64,000 bases of DNA from Piezodorus guildinii. Its lineage: Eukaryota; Arthropoda; Insecta; Hemiptera; Pentatomidae. A model generated the notes under the pieces. It was not told the DNA's origin, did not search any database, and saw nothing but the letters and a program-made list of their open reading frames with translations. The stretch lies in NCBI GenBank assembly GCA_023052935.1, contig CM041294.1, forward strand, positions 25,252,641 to 25,316,640, read 5' to 3'. Positions within the stretch are counted from its first letter, which is position 1; each line of letters begins with the position of its first letter. Shown in pieces: positions 1-11,546 of this stretch. The position numbers and the translations under genes are program-made.

Positions 1-560
1 CTCCTTGTTCCATAGATCTTTTCATCTAGGACCATCCTAGGAATCTTTTCCTGGACCATTTTACTTAAATGCCCCGCCCAACGAAGCCGGCCTAATTTGA
101 TGATTCTTACGACGTCTGAATTCTTGTATAGCCTTGTTAATTCAGCATTCGTCCTAATCCTCCAGACTCCATCGGTGCGTATTGGACCATAAGTTCTCCT
201 TGATATTTTTCTCTCGAAACTCAGGAGCAGGACTTCCTGCGAACTCGGCAATGTCCAGCATTCGGAGGCATAGATGAGAACCGGTCTTACGAGCCTCATG
301 TAGAGTTGCACCTTAGTCTTTTGAGAAATGGTGCTGCTCTTAAAATGCTTTAATATCATTATCGACGTTGACTTGTGAGCCGAGATACACAAACTCTTTC
401 ACCCTTTCAAATGAATAGCCTCGAGATATGAAATGCGACGGTCCGTGCACACCCAGCCATGGGCCTGCATGCATGTATTCGGTTTTCGACTCATTAACTT
501 TTAAGCCCACTCTAGCTGCTGCTATCCGGAGATTGTTAAAAGCGCTTTCTAAATCTGATG
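1..560 (-). pseudogene. Non-LTR retrotransposon reverse-transcriptase fragment
   Basis: Read on the minus strand, this segment translates with interruptions into the palm/thumb end of a LINE reverse transcriptase. Recognisable pieces include KVNESKTEYMHA, EFVYLGSQVNVDND, SHLCLRMLDIAE and IRPASLGG. These match the widespread animal family annotated after C. elegans F52C9.6. Stops break the frame and the upstream half lies outside the window. It is a dead copy; the clade is not certain. Confidence 0.7.
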
Positions 561-867
561 GGGTTCTTCCAACTATACTATATTTTGTATTTTAGATTAA
601 ATAATTGTAGGTTTATTAATTATTTACACTTTATTGTAAGATTTATAGTAATTGATGGTAAAAATGAAATAGTTTATAATAAGAATTCTTATTATTAAAA
701 TAGGAAAAATATTTTCTTTTCTTTTATAATATTTTAGAAAGTTTTACTTAATATTTCACACTCAAATATGCACTGCTTAACTTCTTTTTATTATACATTT
801 ATTTTCTTCCATAATTCGTTACATGTAGGAGGGTATATTTGAGTGTAAAATTATTAAGTCAGTTAAA

Positions 868-1068
868 ACTTCTTCTTCTTTGGATGGCGCGACAGACCGT
901 GTAATCCTTTAGTAGCGCGACGTGGATCCCACACCGCTATTCTTGATGATAAGTTAAAGGGTAGGGTAATCTCTCTCTATATAATGTAAGTGGCCACCAG
1001 TTGGCTGACGTGCCTCACATGTCCGGGAGCGCGAATGTGAGTGAATCCCCATTTAAATTTATAATTAT
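868..1068 (-). repeat. SINE family 2, body only
   Basis: The block starting TGGATGGCGCGACAGACC and ending GTGAGTGAATCCCC recurs at 23998-24190, where it is joined to a tRNA-like head. Here the head is missing, and a SINE family 1 copy begins immediately to the right. Confidence 0.55.
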
Positions 1069-1074
1069 TCAGGG

Positions 1075-1363
1075 ATCACTTGTACTGGGTGGTTAGCATA
1101 ACAGCCTCATGTGCCCAAGGGGACGGGTTCAAACCTGCAGGTGGTCCTAGGATTTTTTAATGGGAGTAAAAAATCCTTAGTTATGCCGTCCTTCGGAGGG
1201 GACTTTAAAAGGTGGTCCCGAGCCTGTGTGATGTCAGGTATTCGTTAAAGATCCCTATCCTAATAATACCCGGATAGGCAAAATTTAGAACTCCCACTGT
1301 AGCATCGTCCGATTAGCCATAGTAGCATAAAGTGACGTTAAATAAATAACAAAAAAAAAAAAA
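1075..1363 (+). repeat. tRNA-derived SINE family 1, near complete
   Basis: The head has RNA polymerase III-like boxes: A-box-like GGTTAGCATAACAG near 1091 and B-box GGTTCAAACC at 1126-1135. It is followed by the family body (CCTAGGATTTTTTAATGGGAG, then TGATGTCAGG-like and AGATCCCTATCC) and a 3' tail of TAAATAAATAAC plus poly(A). The same unit recurs at 5.3, 14.8, 22.5, 48.9 and 55.8 kb, with fragments at 2.8, 3.7, 23.7 and 63.4 kb. Confidence 0.8.
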
Positions 1364-1742
1364 GGACTGGGTTTCGTGCTCAAAACCTTCGGTGTGATAG
1401 CTTCAATAACTGTAAAATATCCTGAGGTTCAAACTTGAAGCCTGTGCCACTACGGTACCATGAAGGTTCTTGCATTCAGCATATAATAAGAATCCAAACT
1501 CTTTCTAGAGCGACAGGCGTGCAATGAAGGTGATTAGGCCAAGATCACTCAGCTGCCAAGCTTTTTCTTCAGTTATGGGTACCCTTTATAGTGACTGGAA
1601 GGACCTGCCACAGCTTGATTCAAATTCAAATCAAAAACGTGTAGATAGGAACAAAGCTAAGCCACCTCCGACAATATGGTTAAACACTTCGGTCATTTAA
1701 ATAATATTAGTATATAGTCGTATATTTAATTAATTTATTTTT
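1364..1742. other. Unassigned stretch
   Basis: No long open frame or recognisable repeat end was seen. The mixed GC content around 1500-1680 suggests an old repeat, but nothing in the window matches it. Confidence 0.3.
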
Positions 1743-2131
1743 TGTAATCTACAAAACTAAAGGTACTTTAGAGAAAGAAAATTCTAAAATTTGGCATTTA
1801 TGCCTTCTCTGACTATTGCAATCAGAATGAAACCTACATGATATTAAAACCATTACATTACATCGATATAGCGAGTTAAAAAAAAAGTAAAAAGATGCAA
1901 AATACATGGTATAAAGTGGTTCTAATGGCTTTCCGATATTCATGAAAATGTTGCTGTAACAGTTCTTATAGTTATAGTATAGTTGTCTTTAATATGAAAT
2001 TTCAGTTTCCTGCGCCTTTTCGGTTTCGAGCTTGTGGTAGTCTAGCCTTCAAAAACCTTTTCACGTGACTCGAATTCGAAAATGAATATATTTCCCTTAC
2101 TATATTTTTCATATAAGTAAAAATTAATTTA
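1743..2131 (+). mobile_element. DINE/helentron-like family, 3' half, diverged
   Basis: It shares the order of motifs seen in the better copies (38.65-39.47 kb): AAAGGTACTTTAG, a GGCATTTA block, ACCTACATGATATTAAA, GCATGGTATAAAGTGG-like text, AATATGAAATTTCAGTTTC, and a 3' end TTACTAT...ATAAGTAAAAA. The AC microsatellite is absent and the 5' third is missing. Confidence 0.65.
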
Positions 2132-2794
2132 AAGTTAAATAAATATTTTTTTTAACAGTTGAATATATTTATTTCGCATTGTCAATTATTCTGGTACGTT
2201 TATTAAATTAACACTGTGACGCCATGGTTATAAAATGGAGACATATCCATGACGTAATAATATAAACAGTACAATATTATCTTAAAACCACATAAATATT
2301 GCATGAGTGATCATTGTTTACTCTGAAAACACATTGGCGCTAAGACATAATGAGTCAACTATATGGCGAAAAATAATTCAACTTCTCATCCAAGTTAGAG
2401 AGCTTTCGAATTCCTAAAAATTAAACAAGAAAAGATAAAAGATCTATGTATTTCTTTGCTTTAACTTGCCTACTTTTGCAATTCATAGCAAGTGACAATA
2501 TTGCGATAGTGAAAATTTTGAATTCGAATTTTCAACAGGATAGCATGTTAGGAAGATATAATCACGTTATACTAAGCCCAATTAATAGTTAATAGGCCTT
2601 AAACTATTAATAATTAAAAAGTCTATGATATCAGAAAGCTCGTAAAAATTGTTTGACAAGGGATAAATCAGAAATTTTTAAACTTTCTGTACCGACAATA
2701 CTGAACTAGTGACTAGATGGACAGCTATGTACGTATGTTTTTATTTTATAAATATTTTACATTATGCCAGTTTATGTGCTATTTTGTTTGTTCT
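2132..2794. other. AT-rich stretch with a small minus-strand repeat fragment
   Basis: Nothing gene-like. Positions 2491-2541 (AATATTGCGATAGTGAAAAT and following) match, in reverse orientation, the region just before the 3' hairpin of the DINE/helentron-like family. Confidence 0.4.
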
Positions 2795-2945
2795 TGTAAC
2801 GTCACTTTATACAGCTTTCGCTAATCGGACGATGCTGCTGTACATAATTAGGATAGAAATATTTAATGAGTACCTGACATCTCACAGGCTCGGTACCACC
2901 TTTTTACAATCCCTCTGAAGGACGACATAACTAAGGATTTTTATT
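2795..2945 (-). repeat. SINE family 1 fragment
   Basis: It contains, in reverse orientation, the family tail and body: GTCACTTTAT, GAGTACCTGACATC, CACAGGCTCGG and ACATAACTAAGGATTTTT. The tRNA-like head is missing. Confidence 0.7.
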
Positions 2946-3924
2946 TCAATTATTGATACTTTGGAAACTACTGTAGTTCATAATACTAACTCAGCATATA
3001 TTTTTATCGGTGTTTGTTTCAACATCTCATTCTTTACCAGTTTATTTGTGTTAATAGTTTCTGTAAATGAAAATAAAAGGAAAACAAATAGCATAAGCTT
3101 GTTTACAATGTTCAGCCAAGAATGATTATGAAAAAAACCAGTAACACAAGAATTCAGAAGAGAAATTAAAGTTGAAAGAAACATCTTTTTAAAATATTGA
3201 TGTAAAATTAATTCAATTTAAAGACAATCTTCTTGTTGTCCTTCAAGAGATGTTGGCTGACAAGTTGTCACAAGTAGATTCAAAACCATCCCGTCACTGT
3301 TAAACTATGTTAGGAACCTCTTTTCTGTGTTTTCCTGTAGAGGCTTAGATTTATCCTTTCTCTGAAAAAAGGTTTTAATGAATTCCAGCTAATATAATAA
3401 TAATATATTAGGAAAAGTATATGTTCTAGCCCAACGAAACTAAAAAGTTTTATGCCAATTACAGAGCTGAAATATATTATATATAACAGGACCTATGTTT
3501 CGGAGGGTTTCGAATTCTTCATTTGGTCTAAATGAAGAGAAAGATCCAACCAGATGCCTCATACATTCAGTTTAGAATTTTGATTTATAGTTTCAAAATT
3601 GACGATTTTTTGTTTTAAAAACTTTGTATGGTTCAACCTTATTTATTATGCCCCTTCTTTCAGTTTTCCACAAACCTATCTACTCAATAAAAAAATAAAT
3701 TCGTCCGATTAGCCACAGTAGCATAAAGTGAAGTTGAATAAATAAACGAACAAACAAAAAATAAATGAATAAAAAACTTCAGTTCTTTCTTTCTTTTTTT
3801 TTCACCCCTACCTCACCTTTAAAGGGTATACGGGGATTTCTCGGGCCAGAGGATGAGGGCGGGAGGTATATGCCGAGATGAAATATGACAACCCACCGAG
3901 ACGCGAACTCGTAATTATTTGGTT
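2946..3924. other. AT-rich stretch with SINE 3' fragment
   Basis: No coding signal. Positions 3696-3775 match the 3' end of SINE family 1 (CCGATTAGCCACAGTAGCAT, then AATAAATAAACGAAC). The GC-richer 3840-3925 ends in a tRNA B-box-like GACGCGAACTCG and may be another SINE head, but no second copy was found. Confidence 0.4.
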
Positions 3925-4735
3925 TTAAGTTTTGGTTCATCCAGTCCTACCTCACTGGCAGATCCTTCAAAGTAAATCATAATAATTCCTATTCATCCAT
4001 TTTTAGTCAGTTTGCTGGCGTTCCTCAAGGCAGTATCCTAGGACCCATCCTTTACACAGTTTATACAGCTGATATCCCATCCCATCCTAACACTTTCCTT
4101 TCTACCTATGCTGATGACACATGCGTGTTATCAGTCAATGCTGATCCAACTATTGCCTCTCAAACACTCCAATCCCACATCAGAGACCTTGAAGTATGGT
4201 GTCAGAACTGGATAATTAAAATAAATACCAACAAATCCAACCAAATTAGCTTTACCCTTCATCTTAAACCTATGGCATCCTGCCCTACTGTCTCCTTCAA
4301 TAATACTCCTCTTGTCCCGGTTGAACAGATTCACTATCTAGGACTCCTACTAGACAAATGACTAACTGGGAATCCACACACAAGACTGAAACGACAAGAA
4401 ACTGCCCAATTCTTTCGCTTACTTCAACACTTACTGGACAGACACTCAAACCTTCCACTTAACTACAAAAGACTTATCTACATGACTATCATAAGGCCGA
4501 TATGGACTTACGGAATAGAGCTTTGGGGCTCTACTAAACCATCAAATTCTTCCCGTATCCAATCCCTACAATCCAAAATCCTCAATGCTCCTTATTTTGT
4601 AACTAATAAACTGATCCACAAAGACCTTAATATTCCGTATGTTGCTGATTTGGCCCGATCTAGATACCATTCCTTTCATGACAAACTCCAACTACTCCAT
4701 GAGGCTCAGTCTATGGCTGAAATAACAGGATAAAT
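3925..4735 (+). pseudogene. Jockey-type LINE reverse transcriptase, 5'-truncated
   Basis: The plus strand encodes the middle and end of a Jockey-clade reverse transcriptase. Visible are AGVPQGSILGPILYTVYTAD, the catalytic YADD (4107-4118), the YLGLLLDK motif, IIRPIWTYGIELWGSTKPSN and the LARSRYHSFH tail. A TGA at 4359-4361 breaks the frame, and the conserved part ends at a TAA near 4731. A closely related 3' end lies at 33.9-34.3 kb and a decayed one at 12.15 kb. Confidence 0.85.
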
Positions 4736-4739
4736 AATT

Positions 4740-4812
4740 ATTCTACCTTAGTCGAGGGTTCGAACTCGGAACCTAGAGAACAGTGGACAAGTGCTATATC
4801 ATCTCATCTAAA
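4740..4812 (-). repeat. SINE family 3 head (tRNA-like)
   Basis: Reverse-complemented, this reads ATAGCACTTGTCCACTGTTC, then a B-box-like GAGTTCGAACCC. It parallels the head of the 63.07 kb SINE. It abuts the LINE end on the left. The text to the right (4813-5000) is GC-richer but unassigned. Confidence 0.5.
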
Positions 4813-5339
4813 TGCAGAGCTTATTTCTGCCGTGAGACGACCCTCTCCTTAAGCTCACCCATCCTCTATTAAGTGAGTACCCGAAAATAGGGGGAGAGAA
4901 ACTGGCAGCTAAGTGTGATCTCAAATAAAACACCCAGTTTTTGTCACCTACTTTCCACCCGATAGAGTGAGTGCCCAACTTCGTTAGATATGGACCTAGC
5001 GGTAATGGCATAAGTAACTGACAGTTATGTGTCATAATTATATCTTTATCTACGTATTCACAAATTATATTTTTTAAATAATTCAACTATAAATCAACGA
5101 ATTATAAGCAGATTGATTAAAATTAAATCAATGGTTCTTGACCTTGGTCGTTGAAGGTTTGACAAATTCGTAACCTCCATGGGTGGTAATTTTAAGGTGT
5201 ATACTTAATTGAGATTAATGTGTGTTTAAATATTATTCACAAATAATAGATTTTATAATATCACATTAATTTATATTAACAAAATAAAACCTTTAAAATT
5301 ACAACCTAGATTTAAAAAAGATTTAAAAAATGCATAATA
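4813..5339. other. Unassigned stretch
   Basis: The GC-richer 4813-5010 has a 92-codon minus-strand open frame with no recognisable domain; 5100-5339 is AT-rich. Nothing supported. Confidence 0.3.
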
Positions 5340-5580
5340 TGTACATATGGGTCACGGGTTCAAACCCGCTGGTGGTCCTAGGATTTTTTAATGGGAGTGA
5401 AAATCCTTAGTTATGCCGTCCTTCGGAGGGGGCGTTAAGAGGTGGTCTCGAGCCTGTGCGATGTCAGGCACTCGTTGAAGATCCCTATCCTAATAAAACC
5501 TGGATAGGCAAAATTTAGGGCTCCCACTGTAGCCTCAGCAGCATAAAGTGACGTTAAATAAATAAACAAACAAATAACAA
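5340..5580 (+). repeat. tRNA-derived SINE family 1, 5'-truncated
   Basis: B-box GGTTCAAACC at 5357-5366, then the family body (CCTAGGATTTTTTAATGGGAG, GATCCCTATCCTAATAAAAC) and tail (AAGTGACGTTAAATAAATAA). The A-box side is missing. Confidence 0.8.
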
Positions 5581-5879
5581 GTCACTTGATATAAATTATA
5601 TATATTCTTAAATATTATTCCTATAAATAATCTGTATATCGTACATATATTATTTAGCTAATATTTTATCATGCACAATTTTTTAATAGAAACAATTCAA
5701 TGATTATTCATTGATCTAATTTCTATTGTATCACTAAAGAAAAAAAGAAAAAGGTGTAAGATGAGATTTTTGTAGAGCCTCTGATATGGTGATATGATAC
5801 AGAAAGCAAAAATAGTGCCGTGTTGCTAGCATGCAAATAAGCAATCTGCATCCTTGGAGCAAAGTGATGGATCACCGAG

Positions 5880-6472
5880 GCACTTGATCTAGGCATTGGC
5901 GAACGATAATCGAGGCGTTTCAATTGCTGCCGCTCAGTGAGATCACGAGGTGCCCATGTATCGAGCTTTTTTACTTTCCCAACCACTTTAAATGTCTGGA
6001 AGCGGTAGATGCACTTGCATTTAGTTGTGCTGAGAGTCCTATAACTGTTTGGTAGGGGTTTCCTTCTATTGTATGTATGAGGACATCGTTGTCTATTACG
6101 GACGGAGGTTTTCCTCGGGGCAAGTTTTCCAAGTCAGTATCCCCAGCTGAAAACTTAGCAAACCAACAGCGAATGGTCCGTTCATTAACACTCCCTTCCA
6201 AGCCTGCAATACACGCCTCAGCTGCTAAATGGCCGAGTTTAAACTCGTACAAAAATATTACTCGAAAATCGCGTGTTTCCATGTTCATATTTGGAGGTAT
6301 ACTAAAAAGTGGGTAATTGATTGGGAAGCTAATGTTTATAATACAAAGGTAACGGATTAGTAACTGTTTACTTTAAATGTGTAAACATTCGGGAGAAAAC
6401 AACAGAGACCTGCAAAATCCTTTATGTATTTCAGAAATTATAAAAACGGACATTTCATGTGAAACAACCCGA
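5880..6472 (-). mobile_element. mariner family 1, copy 1 (3' end lost)
   Basis: A minus-strand frame starting near 6288 encodes the transposase N-terminal helix-turn-helix: [30 protein letters not shown], then LENLPRGKPPSVIDN and DLTERQQ. The transposon end, CATTTCATGTGAAACAACCC, lies at about 6451-6470. The other TIR is absent; similarity fades near 5880-5960, so the catalytic DD34D part is gone. This copy does not share the internal deletion seen in the copies at 9.3, 31.1 and 60.8 kb. Confidence 0.8.
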
Positions 6473-6847
6473 TATTGTTAATTGATCTCTTATTATTTTT
6501 AAAGATTATTTAATTGCCTTCTTCGTAATTTATATTAAAATTAAATTAAATTTGTCACTCTATTTTCAGTCTTCCCATTACATCAACCATGAACTGTAAT
6601 ATCTTTAAACTAGAAACAGTATACCCGTACGTCGGCAAACATAATCAGTTGTACCAATAAAATTATTTTTAACATTTAATTAATAAATCATTTAAGGATA
6701 TATTTAATAATTACCATTTTTATTTGATATAACCAATAATAAATCATTATCCGTCCAAAACATTGAGGAAATATGTGAAGACGTCCTATTTTTAGTAAAC
6801 GTTGTAGAAGGAATCAAAATTTCACAGTCGTTAGTCCAGGAGCTTAT
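6473..6847. other. AT-rich intron or intergenic stretch
   Basis: No coding signal or repeat end seen. It would be 3' flanking or intronic sequence of the receptor-like gene to its right. Confidence 0.3.
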
Positions 6848-7192
6848 ACCAGCTCATTAACGATAACCGGTCCTCAAAGAGGTAATTATTCAAATCATGA
6901 ACTCCGAGCATTAACAAGTCCCCTGACCTTAGCACAGTTCGGGGTTCCCCGAAGCCCATGACGTTCTTAACAGTTCCAGCGAGGGAGTTGGAGAAGTACG
7001 CTGAGGCGAGTGAAGGCTGCGTCTTTGAAATATGTTCCTTTAATACAGCTCTGGATTGTATAATACCAATAATTATCACCGCCACGGGATTGCCAAAATT
7101 TGAAGAATGATATATGTAAGAGGGAGGAGTCAGGAATGTTAATGGAGGATTTGGCCTTGTGTCATTGTAGGCTTCGTGCTATAATAACAGGT
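6848..7192 (-). CDS. Ionotropic-receptor-like exon (M3 end and S2 start)
   Basis: An open minus-strand frame of about 119 codons runs from a stop near 7192 to one near 6830. Its second half, ASAYFSNSLAGTV and then EPRTVLRSGDLLMLGVHD, resembles the end of transmembrane segment M3 and the first S2 stretch of insect IRs, where a line like YxxxL is followed by a dL..g...gv pattern. Candidate acceptors are near 7048 (TCCAG) and 7035 (ACGCAG); a candidate donor is ACCG|GTTATC near 6850. It sits downstream of the M1 exon in the right order. Later S2/M4 exons were not found, so the gene may be truncated. Confidence 0.45.
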
Positions 7193-7527
7193 TGTAAAGA
7201 AGGGAATATTATAAATCTTTTCGTTAATTCAACAGTTATAGCCGTATGTCCAGCTCGTGTACTTTAATCATTTATATCGCGATGGAATGTTGACAACGAA
7301 AACACAACACTTAATTATGTTATCAAGAGATGTTTCAGTGAATTATTGGCATCAGAGATGTATCAATAGCAGCCGTGTAACACATATCTACTGCATATGC
7401 TTTAGGTTCGTTCAAGTTCATTCCAATGATTGAATTTTATATCCAGCGCTTCTATTAGTTTAACATTTATTTTATTGTGTACATAAATGTGTGACAGGTT
7501 GATTTTTGGAACAGGAACCCCAAAATA
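7193..7527. other. Intronic AT-rich stretch
   Basis: No recognisable exon or repeat. Confidence 0.3.
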
Positions 7528-8615
7528 CAAAAAGCTGCAAATTATTACACAATGGTTTATTATATCCAAATAACAATATTAGGGTATAACTGTTTATAAG
7601 GCTGTTGATAGGCAATTAAGTAATATGAAAAGCACTAATTCAAAGCCTCATATTATAACACTACCGCTGATTTCAAAACGCAATATCTAAACTAGTTGTA
7701 AACCAAATTCAATGATTCTTTTTTCATTTGTTCCAACATTTAATTCTCTATCAAATGGCTCTTTATTTATTAGGAGAAACGGCCATTTTTTTTTTTATTC
7801 GTTATTCGGATTCTACGCATCTTGAAACGTAAACCCTCAAATTTTTAACAGGGGTAATTTTTTATTTTTTGGTCGATTACAAAGGTTGATTATTGAAAAT
7901 AATAAACCAAAAGCATTTATACAGGACTGCGTTACTATTTACTTTTCTTTTCTTTCGATTTTCATTCGAATAAAATTTCCTGATTCCAGAAAACCATACA
8001 TTTTATCTTTATCATCAATTATAACCGAGTTATCAGGGAATCACAGCTCTAATAAATTGTGGCTTGACCATAAAAGATGATATTTTTAATTTTTTTTTTT
8101 TTTTTTTTTTTGCATTTTGTTCGTCGCGTTGTCTTCATCACGAATTTTTTTTTCGATTTTTCTCTATCTTCAATAATAACCGATTTGTTGTGTAATTACA
8201 TCTATTATAATCTGTTACTTCATTATATGTATGATTTTTTTTTTCTTTTTTCTCTTTTATATAATTATTCGCGTTTTTTTTGTTACAAAACAGTAATGAA
8301 TTTTTTTCTCTATCTTCGAAAATAAAGTATATACAATGTACAAGCGTATATATAAGCGAGATTTCAATTTTTTTTCTTTTTTTTTATATATTTATTTTCT
8401 TTTTTTGTTTATCGCGCTTTACTGATTCTAAAACTCTCTACATACTTTTCTCTATCGCCCAAAATAACTGAGTTATGGGCGTATTTATGTGAAATATTTC
8501 TATTTTTTTAAAAAAGTCCAGTAGTTTCAGAGAAATGCCACGGACAAACGGATTTTTTTTAAATTCGATTTTCGGATTCTACGCATCTTGAAACGTAAGC
8601 TTTTTGAGCAGGGGT

Positions 8616-8646
<31 letters not shown>

Positions 8647-8700
8647 GTCGATTACAAAGGTTGATTATTGAAAATAATAAACTAAAAGTAATCATTGATA
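7528..8700 (+). mobile_element. A/T-repeat TIR element, two right ends
   Basis: The left end CTGCAAATTATTACACAATG continues as TGGTTTATTAT, and right ends read GGTTGATTATTGAAAATAAT followed by AAACCA. The TIR is therefore about 18 bp (TGGTTTATTATTTTCAA and its complement). One right end is at about 7880-7910 and a second at about 8645-8690, with repeat units (TAACCGAGTTAT, TCTATCTTC, poly(T)) between, so one copy is nested in or duplicated next to another. Each right end is preceded by TCGGATTCTACGCATCTTGA. Confidence 0.6.
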
Positions 8701-9274
8701 AACCCCCTACTTATTTCAGTGGTTGTTGAAGAGTGTTTTTGGCCTCATATGAAGGATTGAAATTTCGTTACAGTTCGGAGAATGTACATTGAAAATAACT
8801 GAATATGTAAGTCGCAGACAATGCTCATTGAATAAGATTCATGAATTCCTGATTTCATAGTCCTCATGTTGTTAGTCATTTATATTCAGTCTCCCTGTAG
8901 TTGAACTCTCTCCTGACCCTTCAGAGTAGTTCAAATAAACCTCAAAATTGAGGTTAAACTCTAAAACCCTCGTAATTGAGCTATTTTAGAACCAGGAAAC
9001 TATCCACTTTATTTCCTGGTGAGCTGTTCGATAATCAGAAGACACCAAGAAAGTGAAGGCTAAAGTAGTATAGGTTTCTATTGTTACTGATGTCTAAAAT
9101 GAAGTACTTCTTAGCGACACTTTTAATACCCCTCTCAGCTTGATAATAAGTACTTATTTTTTTATCACTAAGCAAATATATAAAAATAATATTTATCAGT
9201 CAATCTATCAAGTGCTTTTATTATTTAATGTGAAATTTAATAATAACCTGTCATAAGGCTCCAAGTTTTGTTTG
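8701..9274. other. Intronic stretch where an M2 exon is expected
   Basis: No recognisable exon. It lies between the M1 exon and the S2 exon of the receptor-like gene, so the missing pore/M2 exon could lie here, but no translation convinced me. Confidence 0.3.
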
Positions 9275-9276
9275 TA

Positions 9277-9953
9277 TTGGGTTGTGTCACATGAAATGTC
9301 CGTTTTCAAGGTGAAGGATTTATATTAAAAATACGATATGAAAATAAGATAATTTTATTCGAAGGATTTACTTTCTTTTTCGTAGCCCAGTTCTTTCAAT
9401 TTTTGCACGCTATGTTTTGAAACATGGGGTCTTGCTGCCGCTCTGTGAGATCATGAGGTACCCATGTATCGAGCTTTTTTACTTTCCCAATACACTTTAA
9501 ATGTCTGGAAACGGTAGATGCACTTGCATTTCCTTCTACTGTATGTTTGAGGACATCGTTGTCTATTACGGACGGAGGTCTTCCTCGGGGCAAGTTTTCC
9601 AAGTCGGTATCCCCAGCTGAAAACTTAGCAAGCCAACGCCGAATGGTCCGTTCATTAACACTCACTTCCCCAAACGCCTTGCAAATATTTCTAGCGGACT
9701 CAGCTGCTGAATGGCCGAGTTTAAACTCGTACAAAAATATTACTCGAAAATCGCGTGTTTCCATGTTCATATTTGGAGGTATACTAAAAAGTGGGTAATT
9801 GATTGGGAAGCTAATGTTTATAATACAAAGATAACGGATTAGTAACTGTTTACTTTAAATGTGTAAACATTCGGAAGAAAACAACAGAGACCTGCAAAAT
9901 CTTTTATGTATTTCAGAAATTTAAAAACGGACATTTCATGTGAAACAACCCAA
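9277..9953 (-). mobile_element. mariner family 1, copy 2, deletion derivative
   Basis: Both ends are intact: TTGGGTTGTGTCACATGAAA on the left and its near complement on the right, each flanked by TA (9275-9276 and 9954-9955). The 677-bp element keeps the transposase N-terminus ([29 protein letters not shown]). It then jumps from LTERQQ straight into the segment encoding RPHVSKH...KLKELGY, losing two catalytic aspartates. It sits about 35 bp past the splice donor of the receptor exon at 9988-10204. Confidence 0.9.
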
Positions 9954-9987
9954 TATAGAAAATAATTTGAGTTGAGCGAGTACTCAC

Positions 9988-10204
9988 GACATTTTCCGAA
10001 AAGTGAAATCATTGAATGCAGATGTGCTATGAGCGGCAATAGAAGACTGGCGAAGAGGTATGCTAGAATTATCGCTAACCAGACGTTGTTGCTGTAGGGG
10101 GAGAATATCCCGTACCACTCCGAGTTGATCGGCACGGGCCTTGGGACCAGGTACATCATGCAGATCCTCTTTAGGGACACTGACATCTCAACTCCTGTAT
10201 TTAT
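9988..10204 (-). CDS. Ionotropic-receptor-like exon with M1
   Basis: The exon begins after a TTTTCAG acceptor and ends at TGTC|GTGAGT. It encodes 72 codons plus 1 nt: MSVSLKRICMMYLVPRP, then SEWYGIFSPYSNNVW, then the hydrophobic M1 AIILAYLFASLLLPLIAHL. This is the usual IR order: end of S1, a PRP motif, W..IF.P, VW, then M1. The start phase (0) matches the donor phase of the 14.1-14.3 kb exon. Expected role: ligand-gated cation channel of chemosensory neurons; the ligand is unknown. Confidence 0.75.
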
Positions 10205-10349
10205 CTGAAAACACAATTATATATTATAATTAAGTTATAATTAGAATACACTTTTTTATTGGTATTCAAAGCTGTGATAATATTGAAGAGATATCCGGAA
10301 TCGAAGAATACGAATAATGTATATGTTCCACAGCTTGGAATTACATTCA

Positions 10350-11371
10350 CTACAGATAATATTTTTTCTGAAATCTTTAGCTTTCCAACGGTATATCATA
10401 CATGTATATTACTGATCTTATGATCAAAAACAAAAAATTGCATTACAAAAATATTTTTTCTGTTTTCTCCTTTAGTTGGGTATCGAATTCATTCAATTTA
10501 TATATTTACCTGTTTCTCATCAGTGGTAACAAGATAATATAGTTATTTTTATAGAATCAACAAAATTAAAGGTACTTTAGAGAAAGAAAATTTAAAATAT
10601 TGGCATTTAGGCCCTGTCAGACCATTTTTATCCGAATGAAACCTAAATGATATTAAAGCCCATTAAATTTTACAACGACGAAAAAATCGTAAAAAGGTGC
10701 AAAATGCATGGTATAAAGTGGCCATTCTGGTAAGCTCATTTTGATGAAAAAAGTTTTGTAAGTTGTCTTAAATATGAAATTTCAGTTTCATAGGTCTTAC
10801 CGTTTCCGCCCGAGAGTTACCACACACACACATGGATTTATAGGAAGCACGGAGATGTAGACTTCTACCTCACCCAACTCCTTACAGGGCATGGCTGCCT
10901 AAAATCTTATTTAGCTCGTTTTAAAATAGAGGATGAACCATCGTGTCCAAGTTGCCTATCTGAGAACCAAACAGTGGAGCATGCATTCTTTCATTGCCCA
11001 ATTTTCGCCCAAGAAAAGGATGAACTAGACAGCATTCTTGGAGAGAAGGCTATTCCAGAAAACTTGGTCAACCTAATGATGACCAAAGAGAACTGGAATG
11101 CTGTGCCAGAATATGCGGCGCAAGTCGGAAAGAAGCTCAGATCTCAAGAGCGCGAAAGGAACGGCCAGGTAAGGCTTGTAAGTTAAATTATATAAAGATG
11201 TCCATTACTGAAGTAGGCACATAGCCATACTGCCCCCCGCGAAGTAATGCCTGACGGCAGTTCCGTGGGGTGGTGAAGGCGAATAGGGAGGTGGTTTTTT
11301 AGTGAGTAGGAATCTCACACTGTTGTGGGCTTGTATAGCCACACATCGTCTATGAAAGATTTTTCCCCTAC

Positions 11372-11408
<37 letters not shown>

Positions 11409-11546
11409 ACACAGACCTTTTTGCGGGACTTGGTTATTTGGACTCAGGGGACCCTAAAATGTGTATTTCCGTTGAAAACTGGAATTCGAAAATTTTCACG
11501 ATCGCAATAGTTTCCCTTACTATATATAGTAAGTGAAAGTAAAAAT
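10350..11546 (+). mobile_element. DINE/helentron-like copy split by a LINE
   Basis: The left part (10350-10833) carries the family text CTTTCCAACGGTATATCATA, then TTGGGTATCGAATTCATTC, AAAGGTACTTTAG, and CCGTTTCCGCCCG followed by the AC run. A LINE fragment interrupts the AC run. The right part (from 11408) resumes with CACACAGACCTTTTTGCGGG and ends in TTACTATATATAGTAAGTGAA. The 5' terminal block is missing. Confidence 0.75.
10834..11407 (+). pseudogene. LINE C-terminal end with poly(A), R1/LOA-like
   Basis: The open plus frame encodes HGDVDFYLTQLLTGHGC, then SYLARFKI and a zinc-finger-like CPSCLSENQTVEHAFFHCP, ending at a stop near 11184. This C-terminal GHG...C..C...H...C arrangement is typical of R1/LOA/I-type LINEs. 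A 3' UTR and an A-run of about 30 follow. Left and right flanks are both AC repeat, consistent with a 5'-truncated insertion into a microsatellite. Confidence 0.8.

Noticed and set aside
4808..5086. 92-codon minus-strand gene
   Set aside because: No domain; sits between repeats and probably belongs to an unidentified SINE or LINE.
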